Of a stretch of 64,000 nucleotides of DNA, positions 1 to 9,651 are shown piece by piece. How positions within the stretch are numbered: the stretch's first letter is position 1; the number at the start of each line of letters is the position of its first letter. The position numbers and the translations under genes were made by a program. The notes under the pieces are model-generated. The model did no database searches, was not told the origin of the DNA, and saw only the letters and a list, made by a program, of their open reading frames with translations. This DNA comes from Parvibaculum sp. (lineage in GTDB: Bacteria > Pseudomonadota > Alphaproteobacteria > Parvibaculales > Parvibaculaceae): assembly GCA_002694985.1 (NCBI GenBank), contig NZNS01000003.1, positions 1 to 64,000 on the forward strand. Reading direction: 5' to 3'.

Positions 1-577
1 GACAATCACCCGGATCGGCACCCCCATCTGCCCAGGCGATGGCCCAGATGCCCATCATGCACTAAGATTGAAACCGGACCACCCTATGGGGTCAGGCCAT
101 TGGGCGGCGGGGCCTCCACCGCCGCCATGCGCTACTTCACGACCGACAACTTGGCAGCATTGCGATAATTACCGACGGTGAGGCGGCGAAGCGAACGATC
201 CAGTAATTTATTTGCCCGCCGCCCCTAACGCGACAACTTCCAGTCCAAGTTTTCTCACGCTGGGTTCGAAGCGCTTGTAGCGAGTGGAGCAGTTAGCAGC
301 AAGCGCCAGTCGCCCTTCGCCTCGTATCTCTACTTTCGGGAGCCTCTGGGATCATCGCCAGGCTGTGCTCTACATTTGCGCTTCCTGCTCTAGCGCAGCG
401 ATCCAGCGTTGGCGGACACAATGACTTCTTGCTATAATTTTTCAAAGGTATTGGTTCCTAACACTGCTAGGCGCTAGTGGGAGATTCGGCTTCTGCGCAG
501 CCGAGCGTTGGGTGATTCATTTCCCCCGCGAATTGATTCTTTTTCTGCGCGCATCGCCCTTCAATAAAATCAGTCTG

Positions 578-757
578 TTAGCCGCTCACCGGATTCCCTT
601 CCTGTGCGATCCTACATTGCGGCTCTGCCTCGATGTCGAAGATGATCGAACGCGAGGCGTCGGTGATTTTCTGCGGCGTCACCAGGTGATCCGTATGGAT
701 GAAATAAAGCACTGGCGCGGTTCCGCCGTGATCGACAAGCGCTACGCGTCGCCGTTT
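578..757 (-). pseudogene. Rhs-repeat core fragment, decayed
   Basis: Reading the minus strand from just after an in-frame TGA (758-760) gives about 59 codons before a TAA at 578-580. The peptide contains VDHGGTAPVLYFIHTDHL, then VTPQKITDAS and FDIEAEP. This is the hallmark of the Rhs/YD-repeat core (consensus roughly Y-x-HTDHLGTPQ-x-x-TDA, followed by W/F-D and EPFG). Two departures from consensus (HLVTP for HLGTP, EPQC for EPFG), the stop just upstream and the abrupt end show a non-functional scrap of a much larger polymorphic-toxin or wall-associated protein. The weak plus-strand open frame over the same bases (512-769) is its antisense shadow. The rest of 1-577 shows no gene I can support. 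Confidence 0.72.
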
Positions 758-783
758 TCAGGCGATTGACGCCACCCTCCACA

Positions 784-1467
784 TCAGCTTGTGGAGACGC
801 CGGTTCTCTTCGACGGATCTTGTGTCTCCGAACCTGAACGCCGATGTTCGTAGATCTTCAGGAAAACATCCAAGGCATAATCGAGATATCGGTCCACCTC
901 TTCCGGCGGGAATCTAACGTCTTCGCCACATAGTACTTTCATCTGGAACTCTCCAATTATGAGAGCAACGAAGACGTCGGCTGCACGCTCGGGATCATCG
1001 ATCTCAAGAAACCCACGCTGCGATTGCTTCCCGAGATAGGCCGAGACCATCTTGCGGCCCCTTTCCGGGCCAGCGCGATAGAAGGTGGCACCGACTTCCG
1101 GAAAATGCGGCGCCTCAGCGACAACAACGCGGAGTAGCGACATCTTGGGTTGCTGGATCACGCCGTCGAAGAACTGCCTGGCGACGACGCGCAGCGCCTC
1201 ACGGAGCGGTTTTTCGTCCAGGTCTTCCGCGCGGAGCCCACCGAAAAAATCCTCGCACTCCTGTTCGATCATTTCCTGAAAAAGGCCGGCCTTGCCGTCA
1301 AAGAGATCGTAGAGCGTGGCGAGCGAACCGCCTGAGACACTGACGATGTCGTTAAGACTGGTCGCTCCGTATCCCTGTTCCAGAAAAACCGCGCGCGCGG
1401 CATCGAGAATGGCCTGGCGCCGTTTTTCGCGCCTGCTCGGTGCACCACCCTGGGCTGCCTTCGTCAT
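784..1467 (-). CDS. TetR/AcrR-family regulator of the efflux operon
   Basis: A 227-residue protein with an N-terminal TetR helix-turn-helix at about residues 15-62 (ILDAARAVFLEQGYGATSLN, then a recognition helix around GGSLATLYDLF) and a ligand-binding C-terminal half of the AcrR_C kind. It is the last gene of a leftward run that begins with the membrane-fusion protein, pump and outer-membrane channel, 43 bases after the channel gene, so it is probably co-transcribed with them. Such repressors usually shut their own efflux operon until an exporter substrate binds. The 19-bp palindrome at 7420-7438 is the obvious candidate target. Family assignment is firm; ligand and target are inferred from position. 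Confidence 0.85.
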   Translation of the reverse strand: MTKAAQGGAPSRREKRRQAILDAARAVFLEQGYGATSLNDIVSVSGGSLATLYDLFDGKAGLFQEMIEQECEDFFGGLRAEDLDEKPLREALRVVARQFFDGVIQQPKMSLLRVVVAEAPHFPEVGATFYRAGPERGRKMVSAYLGKQSQRGFLEIDDPERAADVFVALIIGEFQMKVLCGEDVRFPPEEVDRYLDYALDVFLKIYEHRRSGSETQDPSKRTGVSTS

Positions 1468-1510
1468 GATGTGCCCTTCCCCTCACAGCAACGCGGACCC
1501 CCATCCACGG

Positions 1511-2947
1511 CTACTCCTCATTGGCGGCCTCCGCGAATCCGCCCCCGCCGAGAACCTTGTACAGATTGACAGTATTGCTGACGCTCGCAAGTCGGATGCG
1601 AATAAGCTCCTGTTCCGCTGCGTAAAGGGATCTCTGGGCGTCAAGCAAAGTGAGAAAACTGTCAATACCGCTACGGTAGCGGCGTTCGGCGAGCGTGTAG
1701 CTTTCATCCGTGACGTCGACGAGCGCCTGCTGGGCCGCCACCTGGGCGTCATAGGTGCCGCGCCCTGCCAGAGCGTCGGCCACTTCGCGGAAAGCAGTCT
1801 GGATCGTTACCTCGTAGCGCGCGATGTTGATGTCTTTCTGGATTTCAGCGACTTCCAGATTGGCGAGGTTCCGGCCGCCTTCGAAGATCGGCAGACTGAT
1901 CTGCGGCATGAAGCTCCACGCCCCCGAGCCGGGCTCGAAGAGGCCGGACAGGGAACCGCTCGCCGTACCGCCTGCCGCCGTGAGCGTGATGCTCGGAAAA
2001 AAGGCTGCCCTGGCCGCGCCGATATTGGCGTTGGCCCCCTGAAGAAGATGCTCCGCCTGCCTTATGTCAGGACGATTGCGGAGAAGATCCGAGGGAAGTC
2101 CCGCCGGCAGATCGGCAACAAAGTTGTCGATGTTATCCGCCCGGTCGAGTGCGTCGTCGTCGACCGGTGCACCGACCAGAAGCGTCAGGGCGTTGCGGTC
2201 GAGCGCCACTTGCCGGATGAAGGCGTATCGGTTGACGCGTGCGGTCTCGACCGCCGTTTGCGATTGCACGAGGTCGAGCTTCGAGGAAATGCCCCGGTCG
2301 AAGGTCATCTGCACCAGCTCGAGGGACTTCTCTTGCGTCTGTAGCGTTTCCTCGGTAAGCGCGAGAAGCCGCTGATCCGCCCTGAGCGTCAGATAGGCAT
2401 TGGCAACTTCCGCGATCAAGGCGATCTGCGCGGCACGGCGCGCTTCATCCGTCGCAAAATATTCCTGCAAGGCCTGCTCGTTAAGACTGCGCACGCGGCC
2501 GAAGAGATCGAGCTCGTAAGCGGAGATGTTCGCCTGCACACCATAGCTCGAGCCGGTTTGCGCCTGTCCGGTAGCCGACAAATCATCCGGTACCCGCTCA
2601 CGCGCCATGGTGCCATCGCCGCTGATGCTCGGCAGCAGGTCGGCGCGCTGTACGCGATAAAGCGCACGAGCCTGCTCCACATTAAGCACCGCCTCGCGCA
2701 GGTCGCGATTGTTTGCCAGCGCCTGTGCGATCAAACTGCGCATTGCGTCCGACTGAAAGAAATCCTGCCAGCCGAGATCGGTAACCTCGACAACGCTCTT
2801 CGCGGCGGTTTGCTCGTCTTCATAGGCGGCTCCCGTCGGCCAGTTGAGCGGCACGGGCGCGGACGGCCGCTCGTAGTCCGGCGCCAGCATGCAACCGCCG
2901 AGGAGAAGGAAAGACAGCGCAACAGATGGAAGGAACCTGGTCATCAA
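1511..2947 (-). CDS. RND efflux outer-membrane channel lipoprotein (NodT/OprM family)
   Basis: A 478-residue outer-membrane factor that forms the trimeric exit duct of a tripartite drug efflux pump. The N-terminus is a lipoprotein signal with a lipobox ending LLGGC at about residue 19, followed by the family opening [10 protein letters not shown]. Two outer-membrane efflux (OEP) repeats fill the remainder, with the usual NRPDIRQAE segment and a [10 protein letters not shown] segment near the end. Its ATG overlaps the stop of the pump gene by four bases (ATGA), which indicates translational coupling. Length and motifs are normal for the NodT subfamily. The exported substrate cannot be read from the sequence. 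Confidence 0.92.
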   Translation of the reverse strand: MMTRFLPSVALSFLLLGGCMLAPDYERPSAPVPLNWPTGAAYEDEQTAAKSVVEVTDLGWQDFFQSDAMRSLIAQALANNRDLREAVLNVEQARALYRVQRADLLPSISGDGTMARERVPDDLSATGQAQTGSSYGVQANISAYELDLFGRVRSLNEQALQEYFATDEARRAAQIALIAEVANAYLTLRADQRLLALTEETLQTQEKSLELVQMTFDRGISSKLDLVQSQTAVETARVNRYAFIRQVALDRNALTLLVGAPVDDDALDRADNIDNFVADLPAGLPSDLLRNRPDIRQAEHLLQGANANIGAARAAFFPSITLTAAGGTASGSLSGLFEPGSGAWSFMPQISLPIFEGGRNLANLEVAEIQKDINIARYEVTIQTAFREVADALAGRGTYDAQVAAQQALVDVTDESYTLAERRYRSGIDSFLTLLDAQRSLYAAEQELIRIRLASVSNTVNLYKVLGGGGFAEAANEE

Positions 2948-5900
2948 TCGATTTCCGTTTCCTGCATGGACGCCGGGGCAGCTTGCTTCGGGGCGAAGCG
3001 CTGCACTACAACGAAGAAGAGCGGCACGAAGAAGATGGCGAGAATCGTCGCCGATATCATGCCGCCCATGACGCCGATGCCGATGGCATTCTGGCTGCCC
3101 GAACCGGGGCCGGAGGCGATTGCCAGAGGCAGCACACCGAGTGTGAAGGCAAGCGAGGTCATGATGATCGGTCGAAGGCGCAGCTGCGCCGCATGACTCG
3201 CAGCGTCGGCAAGGCTCTCACCGCGTTCGTAGAGCGATTTGGCAAATTCGACAATCAGGATTGCGTTCTTCGCAGCGAGGCCGATTGTAACGAGCAGGCC
3301 GACCTGGAAATAGACGTCGTTCGAAAGACCGGTCATGGTGGCCGCAAGCACGGCGCCGAGAACGCCAAGGGGAACGACGAGCATTACCGAGATCGGGATC
3401 GACCAGCTTTCATAGAGCGCGGCAAGACAGAGAAAAACGAACAGGAGCGAAAGCGCATAGAGAGCCGGGGCCTGCGCGCCCGCCTGCCGCTCCTCGTAGG
3501 ACAATCCCGTCCATTCATGGCCGACGCCTTCGGGGAGTTTCTCCATCAGATTTTCCATTTCGGCCATTGCATCGCCGGAGCTCACGCCGGGCGCGGCCGA
3601 GCCCTGGATCTGGCGCGAGGCCGAACCATTGAAGCGCTCGAGCCGCGGCGATCCATATGTCCAATGTGTTTTTGCGAAGGCGGAGAAAGGCACCATCTCG
3701 CCATTCGCATTGCGCACATGAAGCTTGTAGATGTCCTCCGGGAGCATCCGGAAAGGCGCGTCGGCCTGGAGGTAGACCTTCTTGACGCGCCCTTGATCGA
3801 TGAAGTCGTTGACGTAAGTCGAGCCCCAAGCGGCCGACAACGTGTTGTTGATGTCGGAAAGCGCAAGGCCGAGCGCCGAAGCCTTCTCCTGGTCCACATC
3901 GACGCGGAACTCTGGCATATCGTCCAGTCCATTCGGCCGCACGCCAGTGAGCTTCGAACTTTGCGCGGCAAGTCCGAGAAGTTGGTTGCGCGCTTGCATG
4001 AGCTTCTCGTGACCGATTCCCGCTCGATCAATGAGCTGCATGTCGAACCCCGAGGCCGTACCAAGTTCCGTGATCGCCGGCGGAATGATAGCGAAGGCCA
4101 TCGCGTCCTTCATGGCGTCGAAGAAGCCCATGGCGCGCTGGGCGACACTGAAGGCGCTTGTCTCGTCGGTTCCGCGTTCGTCGAAGGGCTTCAGGTTGAT
4201 GAAAGCCATTGCCGAATTCTGGCCCGCGCCGGCGAAGTTGAATCCCACGACCGAAAACAGGCCTTGCACGGAATCCTTCTCCTGCTCCAGGAAGTAATTT
4301 TCCACGAGCTTCATGGATTCACGTGTGCGCTCGGCGGACGCACCCGCCGGCGTCGTAACCAGAGTCATCATGAAACCCTGATCCTCTTCCGGCAAGAAGG
4401 AGGTCGGGAGCCGCAGAAAGAGAGCGCCAAGGATGACGACGATGACGCCATAGATGACCATGTAACGTACTGGTCCCGCGAGAAAGCGGCGCACACCCGA
4501 GTCGTATGAGCGTCCGCTCCGATCGAACATGCGATTGAACCAACCGAAGAAACCACGTTTCTCCTCGCCGTGGTTCTTCACCGGCTTCAGGATCGTAGCA
4601 CAGAGCGCGGGCGTCAGAACCAGCGCGACAATCACAGACAGCGCCATGGCCGACACGATCGTCAGCGAGAATTGACGGTAGATCGCACCGGTAGACCCGG
4701 AAAAAAAGGCCATCGGAATGAGAACGGCGCTCAGCACAAGGCCGATGCCGACAAGAGCCCCGGTAATCTGGCCCATCGATTTTCGCGTCGCTTCCCGCGG
4801 CGACAGCCCCTCCTCGCTCATGACGCGCTCGACGTTTTCCACCACCACAATCGCGTCGTCCACAAGAAGGCCGATCGCCAGAACCATGCCGAACATGGTG
4901 AGCGTGTTGATCGTGAAACCGAAGGCCGCGAGAATGCCGAATGTACCGAGAAGAACGACAGGGACCGCGACGGTGGGAATGAATGTCGCCCGGATGTTCT
5001 GGAGGAACAGATACATCACGAGAATGACGAGCACGATCGCTTCCGCGAGCGTCTTGATCACTTCATTGATCGAGAGACGGACGAAAGGAGTTGTATCATA
5101 CGGAATGACGGCCTTTAACCCCTCGGGAAAGAAGGGTTCGAGCTCTGCGATTTTCGCGCGAACCGCTTCCGCCGTGTCGAGTGCGTTCGCCCCCGACGCC
5201 AGCCGGACGGCAATACCGGCGGCCGGATCGCCATTATAACGTCCGATGGTCTGATAGTTTTCGGCACCGAGTTCGACACGGGACACGTCCTTGAGGCGCA
5301 CCTGCGATCCATCCTCATTGACCCGGAGCAGGATGTCTTCGAACTGGGCCGGCGTTTCGAGGCGTGTTTGCGCCGTCACTGTGGCGTTCAGCTGCTGGCC
5401 TTCCACCGCCGGGCGTGCGCCGAGCTGTCCTGCTGACACTTCTGCATTCTGTGCACTTATCGCCGTAGCGATATCCGATATCGATATACTGTAGCTCTGC
5501 AGCTTTTGCGGATCGATCCAGATACGCATGGCATGCTGCGGTCCGAAACGCTGGATCTCGCCTACACCATTCACGCGGCTTACCGGATCCTGGATGTTCG
5601 ATGCGACGTAGTCGGCGATCTCGGTTTCGTCAATCTGGCCATCCGTCGAAATAAACGCGATGACCATGAGAAAGTTTCTGGCCGACTTCGCGACCGTCAC
5701 ACCCTGCTGCTGCACTTCCTGCGGCAGGAGAGGCAGAGCCGATTGCAGCTTGTTCTGTACCTGCACCTGGGCGATATCCGGATCGGCCTCAGGTTCGAAT
5801 GTGAGCGTCACCGTACCCGTGCCCGAAGAGTCGCTGGTCGACGACATGTAACGCAGGTAGTCGATGCCATTCATTTTCTGTTCGATGACCTGCGTAACCG

Positions 5901-6078
5901 TATTTTCGACCGTTCGCGCGGATGCGCCAGGAAAGGTGCCGCTAACGGTCACGGAGGCCGGTGCGATCGGCGGATACTGCTCAATCGGCAACTGCGTGAT
6001 CGAAAGCGTACCCGCCAACATGATGACGATGGCAACGACCCAGGCAAAGACGGGACGGTCGATAAAGAAATTCACCAT
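2944..6078 (-). CDS. RND multidrug efflux transporter, HAE1/AcrB type
   Basis: An inner-membrane proton/drug antiporter of 1044 residues, full length for AcrB/MexB relatives. It opens with [14 protein letters not shown], the standard first transmembrane segment. The proton-relay aspartate pair lies in [14 protein letters not shown] near residue 405. The paired periplasmic loops and the late helix containing [13 protein letters not shown] are present. It sits 51 bases after the membrane-fusion gene and overlaps the channel gene by four bases, giving the complete order adaptor-pump-channel. HAE1 pumps export hydrophobic and amphiphilic compounds such as drugs, dyes, solvents and bile salts. The neighbouring aromatic cluster hints at aromatic toxicity, but that is inference. 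Confidence 0.95.
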   Translation of the reverse strand: MVNFFIDRPVFAWVVAIVIMLAGTLSITQLPIEQYPPIAPASVTVSGTFPGASARTVENTVTQVIEQKMNGIDYLRYMSSTSDSSGTGTVTLTFEPEADPDIAQVQVQNKLQSALPLLPQEVQQQGVTVAKSARNFLMVIAFISTDGQIDETEIADYVASNIQDPVSRVNGVGEIQRFGPQHAMRIWIDPQKLQSYSISISDIATAISAQNAEVSAGQLGARPAVEGQQLNATVTAQTRLETPAQFEDILLRVNEDGSQVRLKDVSRVELGAENYQTIGRYNGDPAAGIAVRLASGANALDTAEAVRAKIAELEPFFPEGLKAVIPYDTTPFVRLSINEVIKTLAEAIVLVILVMYLFLQNIRATFIPTVAVPVVLLGTFGILAAFGFTINTLTMFGMVLAIGLLVDDAIVVVENVERVMSEEGLSPREATRKSMGQITGALVGIGLVLSAVLIPMAFFSGSTGAIYRQFSLTIVSAMALSVIVALVLTPALCATILKPVKNHGEEKRGFFGWFNRMFDRSGRSYDSGVRRFLAGPVRYMVIYGVIVVILGALFLRLPTSFLPEEDQGFMMTLVTTPAGASAERTRESMKLVENYFLEQEKDSVQGLFSVVGFNFAGAGQNSAMAFINLKPFDERGTDETSAFSVAQRAMGFFDAMKDAMAFAIIPPAITELGTASGFDMQLIDRAGIGHEKLMQARNQLLGLAAQSSKLTGVRPNGLDDMPEFRVDVDQEKASALGLALSDINNTLSAAWGSTYVNDFIDQGRVKKVYLQADAPFRMLPEDIYKLHVRNANGEMVPFSAFAKTHWTYGSPRLERFNGSASRQIQGSAAPGVSSGDAMAEMENLMEKLPEGVGHEWTGLSYEERQAGAQAPALYALSLLFVFLCLAALYESWSIPISVMLVVPLGVLGAVLAATMTGLSNDVYFQVGLLVTIGLAAKNAILIVEFAKSLYERGESLADAASHAAQLRLRPIIMTSLAFTLGVLPLAIASGPGSGSQNAIGIGVMGGMISATILAIFFVPLFFVVVQRFAPKQAAPASMQETEID

Positions 6079-6129
6079 GTTGAACTAACGCCTCGTTGAA
6101 CCTTGAATCGCGCTTGTGCTGCCTTTGCC

Positions 6130-7296
6130 TCAGGGCTTCTGGCCCTGCTGCTGCGCTGCGCCCGCGGGCTGTTGTGTTCCCTCGCCGGCTTCCACCGCCT
6201 TGACCTCGATCTCTGGTTGCAACTTCTGCACGCCCGCGACCACCACACGGTCGCCTTCCTTGAGCCCCTCGCTTATGAGCCATTTGTCGCCGACGGCTCG
6301 CTGCGCGGTGACGGATTTCGGCATCGCTTTTCCATCCTTGCCAACAAGCCAGACCTGCGCTTTTCCATCGGGCGTGCGCAAAACGCCCTGCTGTGGAACG
6401 AGGATCGCGTTCTCGATCACGCCCTGCTTCACGATTGCCCTTACAAAAAGACCAGGCAAAAGTTCAGCATCGGGATTGGGGAAGATTGCGCGCAACTGGA
6501 CCATGCTTGTATCCGGCGCGACGGTGACGCCCGCGAACTGAATCTCGCCGGTGCCGCCATATTGCTCTTCGCTGCCTTCGAGTTTCAGCGTTAGAGGTGC
6601 CTTGCCGTCTTTCGCACCCTGGATGCGGCCTTCGGCCATCGCACGCTTCATCCTGAGCAGATCCAACGCGGACTGTGTGAGATCGACATAAATGGGGTCC
6701 AGCTGCGTCACTGTGGCGAGTTCCATCGCCTGGTTGGCTGTGACCAATGCTCCTTCCGTCACCGAGGAACGGCTGATGATCCCGGAAATCGGCGCAAAGA
6801 CTTTCGTGTAGGCAAGATTGGTTTCGGCGGTATCGAGATTAGCCTTCGCAGTGGCGATATCCGCCGAGCTTTGCGCGAGCGCGGCCATGACGTCGTCGTA
6901 GTCCTGCTTGCTCACAGCATTTACGGCGACAAGTTCCTTGTACCGCGCCGCGCGGGCCCTTTCGGCCTTTTCATTCGCTGCTGCTTTGGCCAGTGCAGCC
7001 TTCGCCGCATCGAAGTTCGCCCGATAAAGCGCCGGGTCGATCTGGTAGAGTTGCTGCCCTTCCTCAACCCTAGTGCCCTCTTCGAAGAGACGCTTCTGGA
7101 TGATGCCGTTCACCTGGGGACGGATTTCCGCCACGCGATAGGCCGATGTGCGACCGGAAAGCTCCGTCGTCACTTCCATCTGCTCCGGCTTCACCGTTAC
7201 GACGCTGACTTCCGGCGGCGGTGGTCCACCCTGCTCTTCGCCGCCGTCGCACCCACTCAGAACTGCCGCCGCCAAAAGGAAAGCCGCGAACCTCAT
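6130..7296 (-). CDS. RND efflux periplasmic adaptor (membrane-fusion lipoprotein, AcrA/MexA type)
   Basis: An adaptor linking the inner-membrane pump to the outer-membrane channel. The frame is open from 7314, but the ATG at 7296 is preferred because it starts directly with the lipoprotein signal MRFAAFLLAAAVLSGC, whose lipobox is LSGC. This gives 388 residues. Barrel-sandwich (lipoyl-like) and alpha-hairpin regions follow, with the family segments RPQVNGIIQKRLFEEG and YTKVFAPISGII, then the beta-barrel domain and a Gln-rich tail (GAAQQQGQ). It is the first gene of the efflux operon and follows the palindrome-containing promoter at about 7444. The substrate is unknown. Confidence 0.93.
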   Translation of the reverse strand: MRFAAFLLAAAVLSGCDGGEEQGGPPPPEVSVVTVKPEQMEVTTELSGRTSAYRVAEIRPQVNGIIQKRLFEEGTRVEEGQQLYQIDPALYRANFDAAKAALAKAAANEKAERARAARYKELVAVNAVSKQDYDDVMAALAQSSADIATAKANLDTAETNLAYTKVFAPISGIISRSSVTEGALVTANQAMELATVTQLDPIYVDLTQSALDLLRMKRAMAEGRIQGAKDGKAPLTLKLEGSEEQYGGTGEIQFAGVTVAPDTSMVQLRAIFPNPDAELLPGLFVRAIVKQGVIENAILVPQQGVLRTPDGKAQVWLVGKDGKAMPKSVTAQRAVGDKWLISEGLKEGDRVVVAGVQKLQPEIEVKAVEAGEGTQQPAGAAQQQGQKP

Positions 7297-7419
7297 AACC
7301 ACTTCGCCACGCATCTTGGCTCCTGTTGGTATTCACAAAATGTAACCGTCCCGGCGCGCAGAGGAGGTGGGGAGATGCGCGTACATGTTGGGGGGAGCTA
7401 TGATCGGGATGGCTTTGTT

Positions 7420-7449
7420 GTAATGTATATTACATTACGTTTTAGTCAA
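7420..7449 (-). promoter_or_regulatory. Efflux operon promoter with embedded 19-bp palindrome
   Basis: On the minus strand TTGACT (7449-7444) is followed after 16 bases by TACATT (7427-7422), a reasonable sigma-70 promoter for the adaptor gene. Bases 7420-7438 form a perfect inverted repeat: arms GTAATGTA and TACATTAC around a TAT centre. The palindrome covers the spacer and -10 hexamer, which is where a repressor would block polymerase. The AT-rich patch stands out in a roughly 62% GC region. The likely binder is the TetR-family product of the operon's last gene (784-1467); that pairing is inferred. Confidence 0.7.
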
Positions 7450-7507
7450 GTTATTTTCCAGACCAGGATCGTCCAGCGCCTATAGGAGAAAGTTCCTGCA
7501 CGGGATG

Positions 7508-7824
7508 TCACCCTCGAGGAAGGTATTCCCAGAGCCGCCTTTGGCCGCCAACGGTCCGCAAAACCTGAGCCTCCCAACTCGCGGATAGCGCCTCAGCCTG
7601 ACGAAGCACGGTCTGCACGGCTACATGTCCGGCTGCATGTCCGGCGGATAGCCGTACTTGCGAAGTATGCGCTTCACCAGAATCCGCATGCGGGCACGCG
7701 CGCTATCGCGGCGGGATCAGTCCACCGTCAATTGCCGTGGAGGCTCTCCAGCAACTTGTGGGCAATCAGCAGCGCTCTCGTTCTCCCCGAGTGCGTCATA
7801 GAAGGCGATTTCGCCTTGGGTGAG
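7508..7824 (-). pseudogene. HsdR (type I restriction enzyme) C-terminal remnant
   Basis: On the minus strand, codons from 7824 read LTQGEIAFYDALGENESA. Later come LTVD, a stop, then [20 protein letters not shown] followed by YGYPPD. After a further stop the adjacent frame reads AVQTVLRQAEALSASWE. This matches the end of HsdR subunits in order: the AFYDALAEN block, the [25 protein letters not shown] block, the YPPD motif and the VLQQAEALS tail. At least two stops and a frame change show decay, and the helicase and nuclease domains, HsdM and HsdS are all absent here. With the operator above it, this accounts for the gap between the efflux and aromatic operons. Confidence 0.8.
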
Positions 7825-7865
7825 CCCCCTCCTCCGCGCTGCGCTGCGTTACCTCCTGCCACAGG

Positions 7866-8699
7866 TCAAAACTGGCCCAGTGCTACGCGGCGGACCGCGT
7901 CTGTGTCAGTCGGCTGATGCCCTACCTTGTGCCTGGGCGCAGGCGCCTCCTGTACGGTGTTCGAGATTCGGCCGATGCCCGTCACCTCCACCTCGACCAC
8001 GTCACCGATGTTCATCGGTCTTGAGTTGGCCGGCGTGCCGGTGAGAACGATATCTCCCGGCAGGAAGGTGATGTGCCGTGAGAGGTCGGCAAAGATGTAG
8101 TCGATCGGGAAAACCATATCGCTGACCGGCCCGTCCTGCACCTTCTTGCCGTTGATGTAGGTGTGCACCGATTGCTCGCGAATATCGACGCCACGCACGA
8201 TGCCCGGTCCGACGGGGCAGAAACCATCCTGCCCCTTCACGCGCAGCATCGAGCCCGCATCCGTGTCGCGGAAGTCCTGCGCACCGACATCGTTGGCGGG
8301 CGCAAAGCCCGCCAGATGGTCCCAGACATCTTCGCGCGCGACATTGCGCATCGGCTTGCCGACGATGGCCGCGATTTCACCCTCATAGTTGAGGTACTGG
8401 CAATCCGCCGGACGATTCAGGAAGCCGCGATGCGAGTTCAGCGTCGTTAGCGGCTTCTGAAAGTAAGTCGGCGTGACGAGCGGCGGTGCCTTGAACTCGA
8501 CGCGACGTGAGTCGTAGTTCAGATGAATGCAGATGATCTTGGTCGGATCGCAGGGCGGCATATAGGTCGCGTTCGCCTCCTCCACCAGCCTCCCATCGCC
8601 CAGACGAAGCTTGCCGCCGTCTTCGGGTATCACCCAGACCGGCGTTCCCTGATGCAGGATTCGCCGCCACTCTTCGCGCGGTCCTTCCAGAACGGACAT
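7866..8699 (-). CDS. Fumarylacetoacetate hydrolase-family isomerase/decarboxylase (HpaG/HpcE-like)
   Basis: Probably converts the dicarboxylate formed after ring cleavage and oxidation, by isomerisation, decarboxylation or both, as HpaG/HpcE does in homoprotocatechuate degradation. The frame is open to 8840, but the ATG at 8699 (MSVLEGPREEW) gives 277 residues and fits the family. The FAH fold is evident in YLNYEGEIAAIVGK (metal-binding Glu residues), FAPANDVGAQDFR and the late VLTGTPANS motif. HpaG often has two FAH modules; this protein has one, so it may catalyse only one of the two steps. It is the last gene of the leftward catabolic operon, 35 bases after the dioxygenase gene. The exact substrate is not visible. 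Confidence 0.8.
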   Translation of the reverse strand: MSVLEGPREEWRRILHQGTPVWVIPEDGGKLRLGDGRLVEEANATYMPPCDPTKIICIHLNYDSRRVEFKAPPLVTPTYFQKPLTTLNSHRGFLNRPADCQYLNYEGEIAAIVGKPMRNVAREDVWDHLAGFAPANDVGAQDFRDTDAGSMLRVKGQDGFCPVGPGIVRGVDIREQSVHTYINGKKVQDGPVSDMVFPIDYIFADLSRHITFLPGDIVLTGTPANSRPMNIGDVVEVEVTGIGRISNTVQEAPAPRHKVGHQPTDTDAVRRVALGQF

Positions 8700-8734
8700 G
8701 TATTTTTCTCCCCTTATTATCCCGGTACGGACCT

Positions 8735-9640
8735 TCAGGCCGGCACCATGAATCCCTTCATGTTCTCGAATACCGGCGAATGGCCATAGGCGTCGCGCTC
8801 GTAGTATTCCGATTGCCCTGTCGGCGTCCTGCCGCCCCATCCGATCTCGTTCATGAACCCTGAGGGATTCTTGAAATAGAAGGAGAAGTTGTGGTCGTTG
8901 GAGTGACTGCCCAGTTCGATGATCAAGGGCAATTGCGCCAAGCGTACGAGGTCATGTGTGAGCCCGACATCCTCAAGCCGTTCCATTTCGAACATCAGGT
9001 GATTGATCGCCTTCTCCGAAGACTCGCCGAATGCGAGAGTATGCTGGCGCGTATTGCAGTGAAGAAACATCAGCTCCACCTTCTCCGGCATACCGGGAAT
9101 CGTGATCTTGTATTCGACACCGCCCCGCATTCCGAGCAGCGAGTAAAAGGCATGCAGCTCCTCGAAACCGGCGCGCCGGTTCAGCATCATGTGACCGAAG
9201 CCGCCGCCCTCTGTCTTGAACCTGCCATGCATCCTTCTTCCCGGATGGAAGGGAAGGTCATACTGGACGAGCGGGCCATGGAAGAGCTCGATGGCAAACC
9301 CGTTCGGGTCCGTCACAAACATGACCTCGAGCACATGCCGGGCTTCAGCCTCCTCCACACTGCCGTGCCGCACATCGATTCCTGCATTTGTGAGGCGGTC
9401 GGCCATCTCGCGGAATTCCGAAACTCCGGCAAGGCGTAGCCCCATCGCAAGCAGATCGTCCGCCGGACTTTCGATGAGCTTAATTCGATGATGCCAGTAA
9501 TCCATCCGCAGATAGCGGGTTTTTTCATCCTCGCCCGGCCGAACCTCAAGGGCCAGAACCTGCGAAGCATATTCCTCCCATGCAGCAAGATTGCTGACAC
9601 CGAGCGTGATGTAGCCCAGTTCCGTGACTTCTGCCGCCAT
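8735..9640 (-). CDS. Type I extradiol ring-cleavage dioxygenase (BphC-like, two VOC domains)
   Basis: Cleaves a catechol next to its hydroxyls using Fe(II) or Mn(II). At 301 residues it has the two-domain vicinal-oxygen-chelate architecture of BphC-type enzymes: an N-terminal non-catalytic half (LGYITLGVSNLAAWEEYA) and a catalytic C-terminal half. Probable metal ligands are the His in GGFGHMMLN (about residue 149), the His in RQHTLAFGE and the Glu in PSGFMNEIGWG. It lies 11 bases after the aldehyde dehydrogenase gene and 35 before the FAH gene. Its partners resemble the 4-hydroxyphenylacetate route, in which HpaD-type enzymes are usual, so a type I BphC-like member suggests a bulkier or different catechol. 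That last point is inference. Confidence 0.87.
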   Translation of the reverse strand: MAAEVTELGYITLGVSNLAAWEEYASQVLALEVRPGEDEKTRYLRMDYWHHRIKLIESPADDLLAMGLRLAGVSEFREMADRLTNAGIDVRHGSVEEAEARHVLEVMFVTDPNGFAIELFHGPLVQYDLPFHPGRRMHGRFKTEGGGFGHMMLNRRAGFEELHAFYSLLGMRGGVEYKITIPGMPEKVELMFLHCNTRQHTLAFGESSEKAINHLMFEMERLEDVGLTHDLVRLAQLPLIIELGSHSNDHNFSFYFKNPSGFMNEIGWGGRTPTGQSEYYERDAYGHSPVFENMKGFMVPA

Positions 9641-9651
9641 GATTTCCTCCC

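Noticed and set aside
409..438. TTGGCG, 18 bases, TATAAT as a promoter
   Set aside because: The -10 is perfect but no supportable gene follows it; it may be a relic or chance.
1..577. Possible mobile-element end or transposase fragment at the left edge
   Set aside because: I could not match any translated frame to a transposase family, and no terminal inverted repeats or target duplications are visible.
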